A stretch of DNA of 64,000 nucleotides from assembly GCA_001028025.1 (NCBI GenBank), contig LDAQ01000062.1:42450-106449 (forward strand), written 5' to 3'. The position numbers and the translations under genes are program-made. Shown here piece by piece: positions 1-9,539 of the stretch; the stretch's first letter is position 1, and the number at the start of each line of letters is the position of its first letter. The notes beneath the pieces are model-generated. The model saw nothing but the letters and a program-made list of their open reading frames with translations, was not told where the DNA came from and did no database searches. This stretch comes from Faecalicatena fissicatena (lineage in GTDB: Bacteria; Bacillota; Clostridia; Lachnospirales; Lachnospiraceae).

Positions 1-273
1 ATCCGCATCGGCAAAACAGATATACTTTCCCACAGCCTCCCTGAGGCCGTAATTTCTTGCCAGCCCCTGCCCGCAGTTCGGGATATGGAAAACTCTGACC
101 CGGCTGTCCGCTGCCGCCTCTTCATCGCAGATTTTTCCTGTGCTGTCCGAAGAGCCGTCATCTATAACCAGAATTTCTATCTGTTCCCCGTTCTCCCATT
201 TCCGAATCTCACGGATACAGCGGCGTATAAACTTTTCCCCATTATATACGGGAATAATAAAGCTGATTTCCAT
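1..273 (-). CDS. Family 2 glycosyltransferase, N-terminal part only
   Basis: This is the first 91 codons of a glycosyltransferase that runs off the left edge of the window. It begins with a MEISFIIPVYNGEKF segment and continues with a VIDDGSSDST segment, both diagnostic of GT-A fold family 2 enzymes that bind a nucleotide sugar. It reaches FADAD exactly at the edge, the start of the metal-binding DxD motif. The ATG is preceded by GGGGAGG at good spacing. It is separated from the flippase gene upstream by two copies of a dispersed repeat, so it may be either the continuation of the pel operon or a separately transcribed gene. The sugar it transfers cannot be told from the visible part. Confidence 0.85.
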   Translation of the reverse strand, partial: MEISFIIPVYNGEKFIRRCIREIRKWENGEQIEILVIDDGSSDSTGKICDEEAAADSRVRVFHIPNCGQGLARNYGLREAVGKYICFADAD

Positions 274-292
274 AGTGCCTCCCCTTTTCAGA

Positions 293-426
293 TACCTTAT
301 TCTGCAGTTTACTGCGGACCCGCCCGAAGGGCATTAATTACGGGGTGCCCTTGGGTATACATGATTCCGCAGTTTACAGCGGGCCCGCCCGAAGGGTATA
401 AGTTACGGGATACCCTTTGAGTATAC
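293..426 (+). repeat. Dispersed two-hairpin repeat, two tandem copies (A1, A2)
   Basis: Two head-to-tail copies (293-360 and 361-426) fill the gap between the GT2 gene and the flippase gene. Each has a short hairpin CCGCAG-TTTA-CTGCGG type arm pair, then CCGCCCGAAGGG, then a second hairpin in which AAGGGTAT pairs with ATACCCTTT, and ends in GTATAC. Related copies lie at 33832-33903 (opposite orientation), 48210-48268 and 51366-51423. All are between genes. Confidence 0.75.
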
Positions 427-443
427 AAGATTTCCCCGGTATC

Positions 444-1943
444 TTATGTCCCGCTGCATCGCTTCATCTTCTGTCTGAAAATCAGGTAAAAGACCAGATA
501 ACACAGATTGCAGACTGTTCCGCAGACTGCTGCCTTCAGGAGGAAGTATAAAATCCCGCCGTCCGGAAGCGCCCTGACAGCCATACCTGTAACAAAAAGG
601 GACACCGCCATCTGCAGAAGCGTGATGAACTGATAATATACTTCATTCATAAAACTCTTCTTGAAATATTTGTATACAATAAGCGGCTCATACCAGAACA
701 GCGTCACTGCCGACGCAATGGTTGTCGCAAATAAAATCCCCCAGAGCCCCCATATTTTTCCCATGATATAGGAAAGGAAGATATTCAGTCCGCCCTTAAT
801 CAGGATCATCCGCTTGATATTCTTAAACAGGCCGGCGCTCTCCCGGTACATTTTTGTGGCTGACCGGCATATCTCCAGATAATAGTTCACTATAATCACA
901 ATAATGACATCCCGGGAAAGCAGTTCCACCGATCCCATCCATATCTTAATAAAATCCTGGACCAGATAATAAAAGCAGACAATGGTCGCGCCCGCCATCC
1001 AGGAATTGATGAACGAATAAAACTGAAAACCGTTATACTGGTTCTCTCTTTCGCTGACCGACATCATCTGCCCCACTCTGGCTGTAATCGCCTCGTAAAA
1101 TGCTGCAATCAGGCTGGTAATCCCCGCAATAATGAACTGATAATTGGAATAGATGCCAACCATGGCCGTGCTGATAAAGCGGGAAATAAATATATTATCT
1201 GTATTGCTGATCAGAACTTTACCAAAACGGTACATGACCATGTCAGAAACATTGCTCCTGATCGTATCCGCTTCCTCTTTTTCAAGTTCCCCGCTCTTAT
1301 GAAAAAGATAACCGTAACGGGTCTTGAGATATCTTCCAAAAATCGCATTGATCAGAATATTCTTAACGAGAATACAAATAACAAATGCCTCGTAGCTTCT
1401 GAAAAACTTCAGGAGCAGAATCTCGATCACAAGAGCCGAGGCGTCCACCCCTCCGGTCACAGCCGCCACAAAATAACGGCGCTGGTCTGCCTGGATAAAA
1501 TAATTTCTCACCATATGCCTGTTGTAAAGAACAACCGACAGCATAAAAGTCAGATATGTAACTGCGACTTCCACATCGCTGATACTGGCATTTACGGAGA
1601 ATACCGCAAATATAGTGGTTAGAGTTCCGATTCCCAGAACCGTCCATGTCATTTTTTTATATATACTGTCATACTGCTTATAGATCGCAGCCAGTCTTTC
1701 CCGGTCCCCCCTGGCCAGCGGGCCGTAAAAACTGAACAGCATCGCCGTCCCCGCACCAAAATAAGCAAAAGACAGTACGTCGCAGAAATTGGAGTACAGG
1801 CTTTGCAGCCCCAGATACTCCACGTTCAAATACAGGCATATCACCCGTTTTGATATCAGATTAATCACCAGTGACAAAACCTGGCTGAGCATACTGACAA
1901 TGATATTCCATTGCAGCAGCCTTTTTCCCCTATCCTGCTGCAT
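444..1943 (-). CDS. Polysaccharide flippase (MATE/Wzx-like)
   Basis: A 499-aa polytopic membrane protein with about a dozen hydrophobic segments spread evenly along it. This length and layout are typical of lipid-linked oligosaccharide flippases of the RfbX/Wzx group in the MOP superfamily. The N-terminus (LLQWNIIVSMLSQVLSLVIN) and the following LGLQSLYSNF region resemble Gram-positive members. The start was placed at 1943 rather than an upstream in-frame ATG at 1967, because AAGGAG lies 4 nt before the 1943 codon. This start overlaps the end of pelG by 14 nt, implying translational coupling. Its place right after pelG in the operon suggests export of a glycan or carrier-linked unit made by the same operon. 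A flippase is not a core pel component, so it may serve a second polymer. Confidence 0.85.
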   Translation of the reverse strand: MQQDRGKRLLQWNIIVSMLSQVLSLVINLISKRVICLYLNVEYLGLQSLYSNFCDVLSFAYFGAGTAMLFSFYGPLARGDRERLAAIYKQYDSIYKKMTWTVLGIGTLTTIFAVFSVNASISDVEVAVTYLTFMLSVVLYNRHMVRNYFIQADQRRYFVAAVTGGVDASALVIEILLLKFFRSYEAFVICILVKNILINAIFGRYLKTRYGYLFHKSGELEKEEADTIRSNVSDMVMYRFGKVLISNTDNIFISRFISTAMVGIYSNYQFIIAGITSLIAAFYEAITARVGQMMSVSERENQYNGFQFYSFINSWMAGATIVCFYYLVQDFIKIWMGSVELLSRDVIIVIIVNYYLEICRSATKMYRESAGLFKNIKRMILIKGGLNIFLSYIMGKIWGLWGILFATTIASAVTLFWYEPLIVYKYFKKSFMNEVYYQFITLLQMAVSLFVTGMAVRALPDGGILYFLLKAAVCGTVCNLCYLVFYLIFRQKMKRCSGT

Positions 1944-3387
1944 TGCGCTCCTTCTTTCGGTAAACAACTTTTCCTTTATTAGAAGACTTCATCGTATCCA
2001 CGACCTTATAATCGCAGAATATGAAGGTATCCAGATTTCTCTCGATCCAGCGTATTCTGAAAAAGCTGTATGTCCATCCCACCAGCATCCCGATAAATAC
2101 TCCTGCGCCCCAGAACGGAATCGCCCACTTGCTGGAGAACAGACTGCCAATCAGAGTCGCCAGGAAGAAAAGGCCTCCTGTCAGAAAAGCACCGGTCATA
2201 TCCGCAAAATAATACAGATAAATGATGTTCCCATACATCATGAAGATTCCGAGAAAAGCAACAACCAGCACCGGATATATTGTCATCGTCACACTGTCAA
2301 ACCCAATCTGCTTCCCAAACAGTACCATAAACAGAAATATGACTGAAGTAATTGCGATCTGCGTGCCGAACACCTGGATAATCTGCTGGGAGAGAGTCCG
2401 AAACAGCTTCTTTCTTCCCTTTACGATCATTTTATAAGTGCCTCCGATAACGCCTTCCATATATTCCTTATAGGCAGTATGAAACCTTGTCTCCACGACA
2501 ACCATGAAAGATACCATTACTGAGATGTTCGTAAACATGGCAAGACAGGATGCCATATCATAAGCCTGATGGCTGTAATAAGTAGACGCTATATAGAGAC
2601 GCCCCGGCACAGTCCAGAACACAAAATTGTGGACATATAATCCCAGAATGTATAGAAAATTTGCCCCTAACAGTCGTTTAAACGACCATAAGTAACGTAT
2701 GCACTCTCCATATTCGCTGGATACACTCTTGAAATATCTTTTGATATAGGAAAAATCACAGACTGCGATTACAAAAAAGCCAATGGACAGCCCGTATATA
2801 ATGGAATGAATTGCATCCTGCCCCACGACTTTGAAGAAAACGAATGACACAACAAAGCTGATTACCATCCCAATCACGAAAAATAATGCGATGATTTTAT
2901 AATCTTTCGTCGCATGCAGATATGTGATTGCAAAAAACAGGATCACCAGAGAGATCCACTGCACATACGCCGCAATGATGAACGGCAGGTCAATCTTTCC
3001 GCGCACCCTCAGGCTCCATCCCACCGGCAGGAAGAGTATCGTCGCTATGATACAGCATATGGAATTCCCCATATAATAGGATGCCAGAATATTGGAGTAC
3101 TCTTCCATGTAGAATTTATCCGCAAGATACCTTGAGAAGATTACATTAAACGGCGAAGTCAGTATAACAGAAAAGATGAAGGTATACAGGATAGTAGAGG
3201 ACAGCAGTTCCCGATCTGCATAGGGCACCTTTGTCATCCCCAGAAAGAAGTAGAGCAGAAGGATCGCCATAATCACAAGTATCATCGGACCAATAGTCAC
3301 AAGGGAGCTGTAGACAACGCCCAGCATCCCCCTGGAGATACTTTCTTTTCTATATATTTTCTTCAGTTCAAAACCGATACCAGCCAT
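1930..3387 (-). CDS. pelG: PelG, exopolysaccharide export membrane protein
   Basis: A 485-aa integral membrane protein beginning MAGIGFELKKIYRKES, which is the characteristic start of the PelG family. It has about 12 predicted membrane segments, a MOP-superfamily layout. In the Pel system PelG sits in the cytoplasmic membrane with PelD, PelE and PelF, and is thought to move the growing polymer across it. The ATG overlaps the pelF stop by one base (TAATG) and an AGGAGGAG ribosome site lies inside the end of pelF. It directly follows pelF, as in other pel operons. Length and conserved opening residues leave little doubt about the family. Confidence 0.93.
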   Translation of the reverse strand: MAGIGFELKKIYRKESISRGMLGVVYSSLVTIGPMILVIMAILLLYFFLGMTKVPYADRELLSSTILYTFIFSVILTSPFNVIFSRYLADKFYMEEYSNILASYYMGNSICCIIATILFLPVGWSLRVRGKIDLPFIIAAYVQWISLVILFFAITYLHATKDYKIIALFFVIGMVISFVVSFVFFKVVGQDAIHSIIYGLSIGFFVIAVCDFSYIKRYFKSVSSEYGECIRYLWSFKRLLGANFLYILGLYVHNFVFWTVPGRLYIASTYYSHQAYDMASCLAMFTNISVMVSFMVVVETRFHTAYKEYMEGVIGGTYKMIVKGRKKLFRTLSQQIIQVFGTQIAITSVIFLFMVLFGKQIGFDSVTMTIYPVLVVAFLGIFMMYGNIIYLYYFADMTGAFLTGGLFFLATLIGSLFSSKWAIPFWGAGVFIGMLVGWTYSFFRIRWIERNLDTFIFCDYKVVDTMKSSNKGKVVYRKKERNAAG

Positions 3388-4835
3388 TATATCTCCTCCT
3401 TTCTTTCCGTCATTTCCTGATAGAGGCTGTAGTATCTTCCAAAAACCTCTGCTTCATCATAGTATTCTCTGACTCTCTGATAACCGGCCTGCCCCATCTT
3501 CGTCCGGCTCTTTTCGTCCTTCGCCAGCTTCAGGATGGCACGGGCGATCTCAGATACTCCCATCACCGGTACAATGTAGCCTGCCGGTCCGTATGTATCG
3601 TTTTCTCCATCGATCAGCCCGCGGCAGTTTCCTACATTGGTAGCTATATATGGTTTCTTTGCAGCAAAACCCTCCAGAATGGAGAGCGGCTGCCCTTCGC
3701 TGATACTGGTCAGCATGAGAAAATCCATTCTGCCGATGTACTCTTTTACATCTATAATTCCTGTAAATACCACATCTTTCATATCCATATCCCGCACCAT
3801 GCCGCGGCATTCCTCTGCATATTCCTCTGCTTCCTCCATGCCGCCCATAATCCACAGCTTTAGACGGGGCTCCTGGTTTTTAGCCAGCGCAAAGGCACTG
3901 ATCATGGTTTTGACATCCTTGATCGGAGTCACACGCAGGACCGCGCCTACGTTGATGTAAGGTTCCCATAATACATTCCCTCCGGACGGGTCTGCATCTC
4001 CTTTCTGCGGGATTCCTTCAAACTTGTGGTAATTCACCCCGTTTGGGATAACCATCGTTTTTTTCTCATCACAGCCCAGTTCAATCTGGAACCGGCGGGC
4101 ATCTTCAAACAGGGATACTACTTTATCTGCATACTGATAGCAGCACTCCCCGATCTTTTTAAACTGATCAATCCAGATATCCTTATAGATCCCGCTCACC
4201 CAGTCGGCCTTGATAATCTCTTCTTCGCGCTCCCTTGTGTATAATCCATGCTCCGTCATCAAAAAGGGGCGGCCGTACAGGCTCTTCTGCATACATCCCC
4301 AGATCCCCGCATATCCACTGGATACGGAATGGTACAGATCTGCCTTCTCCGTCCTGGATTTTAATATGGTAAACAGGGGGAGGTAAAGAGAACGCATGGT
4401 CCACAGGAAATCCGAGAATGCAACTCTCCTGAAATTCGCGTTATAATAATCCAGCGTCATTTTAAAGAAGTCTTTTCCCGAAAGCAGCGCATTCAGCGAC
4501 ACCTCCTTCTCTGCAAAAAACCGGATAATCACATCCCAGTCAGGATCGCTTTCAAACATCAGGTTCTCGAATGCATCATACTCTTCCCCTGTCAGGGAAA
4601 CTTTTTTCTGTGTTCTGTTGTTAATATAATCATCGTCCAGAAGATACACTTCCTGTATCTCACTGACATTGGACGGAATCTTATACTTAAACTGCAGATT
4701 GGCATCCGGGCTTGCGGCTATGGACTGCACAACGAATTCAACATCCGGCATCGCAAGCATCAGCCCCTGCATCCAGCTGGATACCCCGCCATTGACATAG
4801 GGATATGCTCCTTCAACAATTAAACATACTTTCAT
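3387..4835 (-). CDS. pelF: PelF, GT4 glycosyltransferase of Pel polymer synthesis
   Basis: A 482-aa soluble GT-B enzyme of family GT4. The N-terminus MKVCLIVEGAYPYVNGGVSS is a near-signature of PelF. The C-terminal half carries the nucleotide-sugar binding region, with RVTPIKDVKTMI and TSISEGQPLSILEGFAAKKP; the EGQPLSILEG stretch holds the E-x7-E type motif of GT4 enzymes. PelF is the polymerising transferase, known in Pseudomonas to use UDP-GlcNAc/GalNAc-type donors, and acts in a complex with PelD, PelE and PelG at the membrane. It is followed at once by pelG and preceded by the 560-aa membrane-anchored gene. An AGGAAAGG ribosome site precedes the ATG. Confidence 0.94.
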   Translation of the reverse strand: MKVCLIVEGAYPYVNGGVSSWMQGLMLAMPDVEFVVQSIAASPDANLQFKYKIPSNVSEIQEVYLLDDDYINNRTQKKVSLTGEEYDAFENLMFESDPDWDVIIRFFAEKEVSLNALLSGKDFFKMTLDYYNANFRRVAFSDFLWTMRSLYLPLFTILKSRTEKADLYHSVSSGYAGIWGCMQKSLYGRPFLMTEHGLYTREREEEIIKADWVSGIYKDIWIDQFKKIGECCYQYADKVVSLFEDARRFQIELGCDEKKTMVIPNGVNYHKFEGIPQKGDADPSGGNVLWEPYINVGAVLRVTPIKDVKTMISAFALAKNQEPRLKLWIMGGMEEAEEYAEECRGMVRDMDMKDVVFTGIIDVKEYIGRMDFLMLTSISEGQPLSILEGFAAKKPYIATNVGNCRGLIDGENDTYGPAGYIVPVMGVSEIARAILKLAKDEKSRTKMGQAGYQRVREYYDEAEVFGRYYSLYQEMTERKEEI

Positions 4836-4872
4836 TCAGACCCTTTCCTTTCTTCCTGATACCGCCCTGCTG

Positions 4873-6555
4873 TTACTTTTTCTCCTGATACGTTATCTTT
4901 ATATGTTCCTTTTCTGCCTCCACCATGTAAAGTCCGGCACTGATTCCGGTATACGAGGCTCCTTCTGCCTTATTAATTTCCTGGCCCGGTGGAAGAGACA
5001 GGTAAAAATACGCTTTCCCTGTAAAATTCCCGATTACGGCTTCAATCTGTGTATCAGAATATTGGATCTCCGGTTCCATCATCTGAAATGCCTTCACTCT
5101 GTACACCGCTTCTCCCACGGTCACCCGTTCCAGCCATGGAATATCTTCCTTCTCAACACCCAGGATTGTCTCCAGGTTCCGGCAGTAGTCTATCCAGCGT
5201 TCGGGATCCTTTTCATCCGTTCCGTACAGGAACGGCGAGATGTCCGTATAAACAGTGTTCAGTCCTATCCCCCGACTCATTCCTTTATCATGAAATATAA
5301 CATTTTGGTATTTTGTCCTTTCCAGCCCCCGGTATGGAATGCAGACTGCATCTGTCGGGCCGTCTGTCCATTCAAAGCCGTAGTTCCATATCTCCAACCG
5401 GTTCTCAAAAGGAGAATTGACCCTTTTTTCCAGGCTGTAGGAGTCGAGCGTCCCGATCTCATCATTTCCTTCCACGATCTCTTCCAGATAATAGTTCAGC
5501 ATCGCATTCGAAGACGTTTGAATTCCTTCCCCGTCATGTGTGTACCACGTGGTTTTCACACCGTACCGGTCTTCACAGCGCCGAAACTCTGGGAAAAAGA
5601 TATCATTCTGTACACCCAGGCTGTCCCGTTCGTATTCTTCATCCAGATAATCCGCTGTGAATTCATCTGTATAGGGCATCCCCGAGACAGCAAAACAGTA
5701 TGCATTCACAATGGGATACATATAGACCTGGCGTAAGTCTGTAAAAAAGAAACTGACTACCGCATAGCCCATGGTTCCCGCCATCAGTTCCCGGTCGGCG
5801 ACATAGACGCTTCCGCCTTTTGCACTGTTCTGGTAGCGCCAGAAAACCGGGGCGAGTTTTTCATTTTTCACCCTGCTACTTTCCAGTGCAGAGCCATATA
5901 CTTCCGCCTGCCTTTTCAGAGTTACAGACTTCATAGAAAAAGATTCCCGGCTCTCTGCGATCTCACCGAATAAAAGGCTCTCGGTAAGCCGGATCCCCTT
6001 TTTTACCTGAATTCCTTTATAGGTATCAATCCCCAGCAGATCTCTGACATTCTGGTTCTCAAGCGCGGCTTCAGAAGGTATTTCTGTAAAGAAAAGTGTC
6101 GTTCCTTCTTCACTGTACTGTTTCAGCATCTGGAGCTCCGGATCTGTAAAATCCGTCCTGCAGATAAACAGAATTTCAGCGCCCGCACAATCCCCCAGCT
6201 CCGCCTCCGTCCGATAATCTTCTTTCATATTCGCAAGCTGCAGGGCAGTAATCTGATAGCTGTCCGTCTCCTGCCCCCACACCGTCGTTTTTTCTTCCCC
6301 GGTATACTCTGCCGCTCCCGCCTTATCCCCCTGTTCCTGCTCCAGCTTATCCGACATTCTCAGGACCTCCTGATACTCTGCCCGGCTGTCCATCTCCTCT
6401 TTATCGGTTTGATGGATGTTCCGCCAGATATTATCCAGGTTGCTCACAATCAGAAAGACAAACAGAAGACAGAAAAGAATGATAACTATGTATACAAATA
6501 TGTGTTTCTTCAGCTGGTTTCTTTTGGAAATACCAAGCATATTCAGTAATTTCAT
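4873..6555 (-). CDS. Membrane-anchored protein at the PelA position, degenerate deacetylase-like region (DUF2194-like)
   Basis: A 560-aa protein with a basic N-terminal tail, one membrane segment at about residues 18-40, then a large presumably extracytoplasmic part. Residues about 125-180 (AEILFICRTDF, TLFFTEIPSE) look like an alpha/beta sub-domain. Around 315-370 the pattern IFFPEFRRCEDRYGVKTTWY followed by EEIVEGNDEIGTLDSYS resembles the NodB polysaccharide deacetylase core (usual G-H-E-I-G-x-H), but the metal-binding His residues are replaced. Its place directly upstream of pelF matches the deacetylase PelA of other Gram-positive pel operons. DUF2194 membership is my recollection of similar architecture and is unverified. 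The start overlaps the GT2 stop by 4 nt (ATGA). Confidence 0.65.
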   Translation of the reverse strand: MKLLNMLGISKRNQLKKHIFVYIVIILFCLLFVFLIVSNLDNIWRNIHQTDKEEMDSRAEYQEVLRMSDKLEQEQGDKAGAAEYTGEEKTTVWGQETDSYQITALQLANMKEDYRTEAELGDCAGAEILFICRTDFTDPELQMLKQYSEEGTTLFFTEIPSEAALENQNVRDLLGIDTYKGIQVKKGIRLTESLLFGEIAESRESFSMKSVTLKRQAEVYGSALESSRVKNEKLAPVFWRYQNSAKGGSVYVADRELMAGTMGYAVVSFFFTDLRQVYMYPIVNAYCFAVSGMPYTDEFTADYLDEEYERDSLGVQNDIFFPEFRRCEDRYGVKTTWYTHDGEGIQTSSNAMLNYYLEEIVEGNDEIGTLDSYSLEKRVNSPFENRLEIWNYGFEWTDGPTDAVCIPYRGLERTKYQNVIFHDKGMSRGIGLNTVYTDISPFLYGTDEKDPERWIDYCRNLETILGVEKEDIPWLERVTVGEAVYRVKAFQMMEPEIQYSDTQIEAVIGNFTGKAYFYLSLPPGQEINKAEGASYTGISAGLYMVEAEKEHIKITYQEKK

Positions 6556-7298
6556 TTTCTGCTCCCCGTTTTATACCGCGACCAGGCATTCCATGTACTT
6601 AACATCATTAAAATCATATACTTTCCCACTTTGAGAAGCCCGGTATGCATAGACACTCCTGCCGTGCGCTCATGCATAATGGCCGGTACTTCCTCTATCC
6701 GAAAGCCAAGCAGCAGCATCTGTACGATCATATTCAGGTCCGGATACTTCAGATCAAAATTATTGTAAAGGGAATAAAACGAAAAAGCTTTTCTGTTCAG
6801 TCCCTGGAGGCCGCTGGTGGGATCCGTCAGGCTGCATCCTGTCACCTTTTTTATGATGCTTCTGAAAAACAGGATGGTATACTTTTTCAGTCCTGATATG
6901 TGAAAAGACTGGCTTCCCTCTAAAAATCTGGATCCGATTACAATATCCGGATATGCACCTTCGTCCTCTGAAAAGCAGCCCATTTTCCCGCACAGCACCT
7001 TTACGTTGCACAGATCATGCTGCCCGTCTGCATCCATCTGGAGCAGATAATCATAATTTTTTTCCACGGCATACTTATATGCAGTCTGCAGGGCGGCCCC
7101 ATACCCCATGTTAAAGACCTGCCTTATTACCTTAAACCCGGACTCCTCCACAATTTGGGATGTACTGTCCGCAGAGCAGTCATCTATGACAAGAACATCC
7201 ATCATTGATTCCAGCCCCAGATCTTTCATACCTTTGAGCAGGGCCCCGATATTTTCGGCCTCATTGTACGCCGGTATCATCAAAAGTATTTTTTTCAT
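6552..7298 (-). CDS. Polyprenyl-phosphate type GT2 glycosyltransferase (DPM1-like)
   Basis: A 248-aa family 2 transferase of the dolichol-phosphate mannosyltransferase type. The start MKKILLMIPAYNEAENIG is the nucleotide-binding opening, VLVIDDCSADST is the second donor-binding segment, and QMDADGQHD is the DxD metal motif. SDPTSG- and GFRIEEVP-like blocks (here LTDPTSGLQGLN, GFRIEEVPAIMHER) are typical of DPM1/GtrB enzymes that load a sugar onto undecaprenyl phosphate at the inner face of the membrane. It overlaps both neighbours by 4 nt (ATGA). Together with the DUF2304 gene and the GT-C-like gene it forms a plausible module in which an undecaprenyl-linked sugar is made, flipped and used outside. 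It has no C-terminal membrane domain of its own. Confidence 0.85.
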   Translation of the reverse strand: MKKILLMIPAYNEAENIGALLKGMKDLGLESMMDVLVIDDCSADSTSQIVEESGFKVIRQVFNMGYGAALQTAYKYAVEKNYDYLLQMDADGQHDLCNVKVLCGKMGCFSEDEGAYPDIVIGSRFLEGSQSFHISGLKKYTILFFRSIIKKVTGCSLTDPTSGLQGLNRKAFSFYSLYNNFDLKYPDLNMIVQMLLLGFRIEEVPAIMHERTAGVSMHTGLLKVGKYMILMMLSTWNAWSRYKTGSRK

Positions 7299-9523
7299 TT
7301 TGCGCCACCTGTACTTTCCTCTGCCAGTTTTTTATAATCTACAGATAAATTCAATGTAAAATAAGGATCCTGTGTAATCTTATAGACAGTAACCGTTTCA
7401 TCACTGTAATACTCCGATACGTGGTTTGGGTAAATCTGCTTTACCGCCTCCATCCAGTAATGAAGCTTTGACATGATCACGTCCCGCTGGAAATAATACG
7501 GTGCATCCGCACCGTGCAGCCCGGTTGTATCCCTGCTCCACTCCACATCCTGAAGCGCCAGCTCTGCACTAATCTCTTTTACATTATCCGGTGCGTCTAT
7601 ATCGCTTCTGTCGATCTCCCGCCTGTCATCGGAAAACGAGATGGGGTGTCGTTCTGTCACCACATAGATATCCGGGGTCGGAATATAGATACTCTTCTTT
7701 CCCTGATCCAGTTCTTTTAAGAGATCTGTAATCTCATAGTGATATCCGGTATACCGTATTACCGACAGATCATTGGTGGGCGATATAACGGTCCATGTAT
7801 TCTTTTTATGATTTTCACACAAGTCAAGGCATACCCTCATATCCGCCTCCGAAATCGTGATGTTGAAATACCGTTCATCCTTGATTCTTCCGGCTGATGC
7901 CATTGCCCAGATTCCTCCCGTTATCAGAACCGCAAAGGACATTTCCAGGTATTTTTCTTTTACTCTGCACAGCCCTAGTATGCCAAACAGGATTTCCAGA
8001 GGCAGGCACAGCAGAGGGATGGTTAGAAATGACAGAAATGTTGCCATTCTCTTTACTTCTATTAAAACGGGAAGATTCAGATAATAGGTACATGTGAGGA
8101 TTGCACATACTTCCCACAATACCGCCCAGAACAGATAGCCCAGATACTTCATTCTCCTTTTGGAAAAAATCAGGCCCAGCAGTGCATAAACGGCAAGTAC
8201 TGCATCAGCTGCCATAAGTGCTCTGGCCGTATCGCTGTCATTGACATAGTTATAGGCCAGATATTTTGCTTCGTCCTTCAGCAGATTCTCTGCAAGGGTC
8301 AGCACATCCATCTCCCTCCAGTTATAAGACTGCGTCTGATCTGTCTGTGCTTCCCCGGCGTCCTGGCTCTCTGACTGTGCCGTTGTCTGAGTGATTCCCA
8401 GCGCCCATTCGATGGAGCGTTCAAACTCATAGCCGTTCGCATACCCCCAGACATAGGGAATACATGCCAGAACAACACCTGCGATTCCGCCCGCAACAAA
8501 ACGAAGCAAGATCTTTTTCCGCAGAATCGGAATCAAATACACCAGCCCAAAGCATACGCAGATAACGAGGCACAGGATCGTGATATAGAAATGCGCCATC
8601 AAAGTCCACGTGATACACGCAGAAAATAATATCAAATCGCCCTTCTGTTTCTTTTTTATGTACGCCTGCATAGCGTAGATCATTCCGAAGGCCGCCACAA
8701 GTCCAAATTCCATCGGAAAAGAGAACTGGAATCTAAAATAGGACGTGGAGTTGAATATATCTGCCAAAACAAAAAAGGCCCAGCCGCCCATCGCCACATA
8801 TCTGTTGGAAAAGCATTTTCTGAACAGAGCGTATGCCGAACCGAAAACCATAGTGGTCGAAAGAACGGAAAAGTTCAAATAAACCCGGGTTATATTCATG
8901 GGAAACAGCGTTCCCAACGCGGCGTTCAGAGTATGCACCCCGTGGGGATACATTCCAGCCGGGAACATATTCCCATGGATCAGAGCTCCAATCCAGTATA
9001 GATGGGTTTCTTCATCGGTGTGTCCATAGCCCGTATTATGCATTTTATACCATCCGTAAAACCAGATGACCCACGCCATAATTGCACAGAACAGAATGAT
9101 TTCCACAACGTTGCCTTTTAAGTATTTCTTTTTTTGCATAAGCCTGTTTTTCAGCTTCAGCCAAAGTCTTCGAAAAAATACCCGAATTCCATAGATCCCC
9201 AGTATGAGTTCTTTGAGTATCAGCGCCGCGCGTCTCTGAAACGCCAAGATTTTTCTGCGTTCCTTCCAGGCCGTAAAGGATAACGGCAGAATAATCAGCG
9301 TGGCCAGCAGTGAAATAAAATTGACAAAATGAAGAAATCCCAGAATCAGGACAACGAAGCTCAGATATAAGTTTCCTGTGCACTGGCAGAAGAAAAAACG
9401 GTACGTCGGTTCTTTCCCCGCAATATATGCTCTCAGGCAGACAGAAGGAATCACAAGTGTAAGAAGAAAATATCCAAAAGCAGTCCCTATCATTGTCCAC
9501 ACATTTTCCCATATCATTGTCAT
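7295..9523 (-). CDS. Large polytopic membrane protein, GT-C-like
   Basis: A 742-aa protein with more than ten hydrophobic segments in its first 560 residues and a soluble, probably external, tail of about 150 residues. The first large loop after the second membrane block carries GHTDEETHLYWIGAL, an acidic motif placed as in GT-C glycosyltransferases, which take sugars from polyprenyl phosphate carriers on the outer face. I do not recognise a named family. A Glu/Gln-rich insert (about residues 380-400) separates two membrane blocks. ATG at 9523 follows AGGATGG at 7 nt, and the stop overlaps the GT2 start (ATGA). Its neighbours, a DPM1-like GT2 and DUF2304, support a role in adding a lipid-carried sugar to the polymer. 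Confidence 0.6.
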   Translation of the reverse strand: MTMIWENVWTMIGTAFGYFLLTLVIPSVCLRAYIAGKEPTYRFFFCQCTGNLYLSFVVLILGFLHFVNFISLLATLIILPLSFTAWKERRKILAFQRRAALILKELILGIYGIRVFFRRLWLKLKNRLMQKKKYLKGNVVEIILFCAIMAWVIWFYGWYKMHNTGYGHTDEETHLYWIGALIHGNMFPAGMYPHGVHTLNAALGTLFPMNITRVYLNFSVLSTTMVFGSAYALFRKCFSNRYVAMGGWAFFVLADIFNSTSYFRFQFSFPMEFGLVAAFGMIYAMQAYIKKKQKGDLILFSACITWTLMAHFYITILCLVICVCFGLVYLIPILRKKILLRFVAGGIAGVVLACIPYVWGYANGYEFERSIEWALGITQTTAQSESQDAGEAQTDQTQSYNWREMDVLTLAENLLKDEAKYLAYNYVNDSDTARALMAADAVLAVYALLGLIFSKRRMKYLGYLFWAVLWEVCAILTCTYYLNLPVLIEVKRMATFLSFLTIPLLCLPLEILFGILGLCRVKEKYLEMSFAVLITGGIWAMASAGRIKDERYFNITISEADMRVCLDLCENHKKNTWTVISPTNDLSVIRYTGYHYEITDLLKELDQGKKSIYIPTPDIYVVTERHPISFSDDRREIDRSDIDAPDNVKEISAELALQDVEWSRDTTGLHGADAPYYFQRDVIMSKLHYWMEAVKQIYPNHVSEYYSDETVTVYKITQDPYFTLNLSVDYKKLAEESTGGAK

Positions 9524-9539
9524 CTACCATCCTGTCTGT

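Noticed and set aside
85..420. Plus-strand open frame over the GT2 start and the tandem repeats
   Set aside because: It runs antisense through the real glycosyltransferase and then through repeat hairpins; no ribosome site.
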